Origin: Corynebacterium minutissimum | Lineage (GTDB): Bacteria; Actinomycetota; Actinomycetes; Mycobacteriales; Mycobacteriaceae | DNA: 64,000 nt | Reading direction: 5' to 3' | NCBI RefSeq assembly: GCF_000988205.1 | Contig: NZ_LAYQ01000023.1 | Location: 62,001-126,000, forward strand | In this document: positions 60,817 to 64,000 of the stretch, piece by piece | Layout: every line of letters starts with the position of its first letter | How positions within the stretch are numbered: position 1 is the stretch's first letter | Notes under the pieces: generated by a model | The model's input: only the letters and a program-made list of their open reading frames with translations | Databases searched by the model: none | What the model was told of the DNA's origin: nothing | Translations under genes and position numbers: made by a program

Positions 60817-61905
60817 TTGAGTACCGCGAGTACACCGTCGAATCCTGCTTCTAACGCGCCGAAGCAAAAATGGAGCTCAAAGCTACGCCGCAAGCCCAAG
60901 AACCCAACGGGGGAGATGACCTTAGTTCAGCACCTCCAGGAGCTGCGCCGACGCATCGTCATTTCCCTTCTCGCCCTCGCTGTGGGTGCCATCATCGGAT
61001 TCATCTGGTACCAACACGCCCCGTTTGGCATGTCACCGCTAGGTGAGATTTTGCGCGGTCCCTATTGCTCACTCCCTGAAGAGAGCCGTGTTTCCTTCTC
61101 CGCGGACGGCGAATGCCGTCTGCTCGCAACCAGCCCCTTCGAAATGCTGATGCTCCGACTCAAGGTTGGCGCGTTAGCCGGCACTGTGCTGTCCTCACCG
61201 GTCTGGCTCTACCAGATATGGGCCTTCATCGTGCCCGGCCTGCACAAGAACGAACGCCGCTTTACCTTTTTGTTTGTCTCGACTGCGGTCCTGCTCTTCG
61301 TGCTCGGCGCGGTTCTCGCCTACGTCATCCTTTCCGTGGGTCTGGAGTTCCTCATGGGCATGGGCTCGGAGTACCAGACCGCAGCGCTCACGGGTGAGCG
61401 TTACTTCTACTTCCTGCTGGCGTTGCTCCTCATCTTTGGCGTGAGCTTTGAGATCCCACTACTCGTGGTTTGCCTTAATCTGATTGGTGTTTTGGAATAT
61501 GACCACGTCAAAGATAAGCGCCGCATCATCATTGTCGTCATCATGATTTTCGCCGCGGTTGTTACACCGGGCCAAGAACCCTTCTCAATGTTGGTTTTGG
61601 CCGGTGCTCTCGTGGTTCTTGTGGAGATAGCTTTCCAGTTCTGCCGCATCAACGACAAGCGCCAAAAGCGCCAACGTCCAGACTGGATGGACTTGGACGA
61701 TGAAACTGCCTCGTCGCTGGATGAAGGTCCGGGTGCCATTGGCGCACCAACTCCGGTGTCTGCATCCACGAGCGTCTCTGTGTCTTCGCGGCCGGTATCT
61801 TCCAGGCCGGTGGCCTCGGCTTCGTCTGCTGACGCTCGGGTACCGCAGCCTCAGCAGACGAATACTCAGCCGCCGCAGAGCGGCTTTTTCGACGACGTTC
61901 TGTAA
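60817..61905 (+). CDS. tatC: TatC, Tat translocase receptor subunit
   Basis: Six-helix membrane protein that recognises twin-arginine signal peptides. 362 residues, longer than the usual 250-300 because of a Ser/Pro/Ala/Gln-rich cytoplasmic tail (about 290-362, with SSRPVSSRPVASASSADARVPQPQQTN). Conserved parts include EMTLVQHLQELRRRIVISLLALAVG with the key Glu, SPFEMLMLRLKVGAL and FGVSFEIPLLVVCLN. A TTG start at 60817 has GGAGG 8 bases upstream. Tails of this sort occur in other corynebacteria; the role is unknown. Confidence 0.95.
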   Translation: MSTASTPSNPASNAPKQKWSSKLRRKPKNPTGEMTLVQHLQELRRRIVISLLALAVGAIIGFIWYQHAPFGMSPLGEILRGPYCSLPEESRVSFSADGECRLLATSPFEMLMLRLKVGALAGTVLSSPVWLYQIWAFIVPGLHKNERRFTFLFVSTAVLLFVLGAVLAYVILSVGLEFLMGMGSEYQTAALTGERYFYFLLALLLIFGVSFEIPLLVVCLNLIGVLEYDHVKDKRRIIIVVIMIFAAVVTPGQEPFSMLVLAGALVVLVEIAFQFCRINDKRQKRQRPDWMDLDDETASSLDEGPGAIGAPTPVSASTSVSVSSRPVSSRPVASASSADARVPQPQQTNTQPPQSGFFDDVL

Positions 61906-61949
61906 GCTGGTCAGCCTTCTTAGGGGACTTGTTCAAACTATCCCGCTTG

Positions 61950-61966
61950 GCGCCGGGGACCGGCGC
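61950..61966. terminator. Hairpin between tatC and the helicase gene
   Basis: GCGCCGG-GGA-CCGGCGC is a perfect 7-bp stem 45 bases after the tatC stop. It has no U-tract and may act as a weak terminator. Confidence 0.4.
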
Positions 61967-62003
61967 GCTAGCAGGCCGCCCTTGACAGGTACCCTGGAGA
62001 CTT

Positions 62004-64000
62004 ATGACACTGACGCATCTGGACGAGTTCACCCAAGCGCTTCCGTACTCACTGGATGAATTCCAGATCCAAGGATGCCAAGCCGTCGAAGCTGGCCACG
62101 GTGTTCTGGTCTGTGCGCCCACCGGCGCGGGTAAAACCGTGGTGGGTGAGTTCGCCGTGTCCTTGGCGCTGCGCCAAGGGACCCGCTGTTTCTACACCAC
62201 ACCCATCAAGGCGCTGAGTAACCAGAAGTACCACGACCTAGTTGACGCGCATGGTGAGGATGCGGTCGGGCTGCTGACCGGTGATGTCTCCATTAACTCC
62301 TCCGCGGACATCCTCGTGATGACCACTGAGGTTTTGCGCAACATGATTTACGCGGGCTCAGGTGCATTGGATCGCTTGACCCATGTGGTCATGGATGAGA
62401 TCCACTTTCTTGCGGATGCTTCGCGCGGCGCAGTGTGGGAAGAGGTCATCCTCAACCTGGAGGAGCACGTCTCCATCATTGGTTTGTCCGCAACGGTATC
62501 CAACTCCGAGGAGTTCGGCCGGTGGCTAACCACCGTGCGCGGAGATACCAAGGTCATCGTTACCGATAAGCGCCCCGTACCGCTGGACCAGTGGATGATG
62601 GTCGGCCGCAAAATCTATCCGCTTTTTGAACCCGACTCAGGCGGCCAGGTAAACACTGAGCTCGCACGGCGTATCCAACGTCTGGAGGCCGGCGATACCG
62701 ATAATGGCCGCGCAGACTATGCCCAGAACCGTGCGAGCTTCCGCGCCCGCGCCCGTCACAAAGGCGGCGGGCGCGGCGACCGGCACAGTGATCGGCGCAG
62801 CGGCGCGCCTCGTGCGCAGGACCGTTACCGTCCGCTTGGCCGCCCGGAGGTTCTCAAAGAGCTGCAATCAATGGAGATGCTGCCGGCAATTACCTTCATC
62901 TTCTCCCGCGCGGGCTGCGACGGTGCTCTGTATCAGTGCTTGCGCTCCCGCATGGTGCTGACCTCCCAGGAGGAGGCTGTTGAGATCAAGGCCATCGTCG
63001 ATAAGGGCGTGGAAGGCATTCCGGAAGAAGACCTCAAGGTCCTTGATTTCAAACGTTGGCGCGAAGCACTCTCGCGTGGCTTCGCCGCTCACCACGCAGG
63101 AATGCTGCCGGCCTTTAGGCACATCGTGGAAGAACTGTTCGTCAAGGGCCTCGTGCGGGCAGTCTTCGCCACCGAAACGTTGGCCCTAGGAATCAACATG
63201 CCGGCGCGCACCGTGGTGCTGGAAAAGCTGGTGAAATTTAACGGCGAGGCACACGTGGACCTGACACCGGGCCAGTACACACAGCTCACCGGCCGCGCCG
63301 GTAGGCGAGGCATCGATACCTTGGGCAATGCCGTCGTTCAGTGGGCACCCGCTATGGATCCCACCGCGGTGGCGGGGCTTGCGTCAACTCGTACCTATCC
63401 GCTCATTTCCACTTTCGAGCCCGGCTACAACATGGCTATCAACCTGCTGGGCATGCTTGGCTTTGATGACTCGCTCCGATTGCTGGAGAAGTCTTTCGCC
63501 CAGTTCCAGGCGGATGGATCCGTTGTGGAGGAAACCCGAGAGATTGAGCGCGCTGAGCACCGCGTCCGCGAACTACGCGCACAGTTGGAGCAGGCCGTAG
63601 ATAACTTGGCTCCGCCTGCCGCCGATGGCGAAGACCCCGCTGAGATTCTCATGGACTATATGCGGCTGCGCCGAGCGCTGACCGACGAGGAGAAGTCAGC
63701 GCGGGCATCCAAGAAGGAGGAGAGGAACAAGGAAGTTGCCGCAGTACTGGCTCGCTTGCAGGTGGGTGAGGTCATCGCCATCGCAACAAAGAAGCGGCCA
63801 ACGTTGCTGTCGTTATTACTCCGGCCAACCAGACTGCCGATCCACGCCCCTGGGTAACCACTGAAACGGGATGGTCTGGACGCATCGATTCCGCCGGTAT
63901 CGATAATCCGCCGATCGTCGTTGGGCACATGAAGCTCCCGCGCGCAGCGCAGAAGAACCCGCGCCGCCATACCCGATTTGTCCAGGAGTCCTTCAAGCGC
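62004..64000 (+). pseudogene. Ski2-like DEAD/DEAH helicase (HelY type), broken by a 1-base deletion and cut by window edge
   Basis: Large superfamily 2 RNA helicase of the Ski2/Mtr4 branch. Walker A is APTGAGKTVVGEF (about 38-50), DEVH-box MDEIHFLAD, SAT motif LSATVSNSEEF, and the C-terminal RecA motifs TLALGINMPARTVVLEKL and QLTGRAGRRGIDT. A basic insertion RASFRARARHKGGGRGDRHSDRRSG lies between the RecA domains. The frame stops at 63857, but one G added at 63806 restores RPTLAVVITPANQTADPRPWVTTETGWSGRID and the frame stays open to the end of the window. It follows tatC as in related genomes. About 900 residues are expected, so the last third lies outside. Confidence 0.9.

Overview
The window is a chromosomal segment of a Corynebacterium species with a GC-rich genome. 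The evidence is the gene content and order: ctaB/tkt, mptB, the SufRBDCSUT cluster, acn-acnR, a RipA-like hydrolase, hemH with a cysteine-rich tail, mshC, hisE-hisG-aspA, and the pupylation locus (arc-dop-pup-pafA-pafB-pafC) followed by tatA-tatC and a Ski2-like helicase. As I remember it, this is the backbone order of Corynebacterium glutamicum; no alignment was run. Many genes start 6-8 bases after a TAnnnT hexamer, the leaderless arrangement common in actinobacteria.

Layout. 1-7.1 kb: start of transketolase, heme O and heme A synthases (ctaB, ctaA), a quinone oxidoreductase, an ABC-2 exporter and the lipoglycan mannosyltransferase mptB. 7.2-13.6 kb: the Fe-S assembly operon sufRBDCSUT with its own Fe-S-type repressor. 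13.6-24.5 kb: two large hairpins, an ABC-F protein, a nucleoside hydrolase, orphan proteins, a MerR regulator with a textbook 19-bp-spacer operator, an LpqH-like lipoprotein, a UPF0210/ACT pair, a Rossmann-fold protein, and three tandem paralogous membrane proteins of unknown function. 24.5-35 kb: acnR and aconitase with a recognisable AcnR operator, a membrane protein, a 1.4 kb stretch with no convincing gene, the NlpC/P60 hydrolase, ferrochelatase and conserved unknowns. 35-45.6 kb: two DedA/VTT membrane proteins, tRNA-Leu(GAG), pyrD, uppP, mshC, hisE and hisG. 45.6-50.5 kb: aspA, a DcuA/DcuB-type C4-dicarboxylate antiporter and formate-THF ligase, which look like an accessory module for aspartate/fumarate metabolism. 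50.5-64 kb: RecB-like nuclease, M18 aminopeptidase, trmI, pupylation genes, Tat translocase and helicase (cut by the window edge).

The most striking sequence-level observation is that eight conserved genes (ctaB, sufD, one paralogue at 23.7-24.5 kb, acn, fhs, the M18 peptidase, pafC and the helicase) are each broken by one missing G or C in a run of G/C, and each is restored to full length by adding one base. This points to systematic undercalling in the assembly rather than gene decay, and it also creates a false peptidase-methyltransferase fusion ORF. No CRISPR array, rRNA, insertion sequence, prophage or origin was seen. The best candidates for something undescribed are the tandem paralogue cluster (22.0-24.5 kb), the long palindromic element at 13.75-13.84 kb and the 1.4 kb gene-free region at 28.9-30.3 kb.
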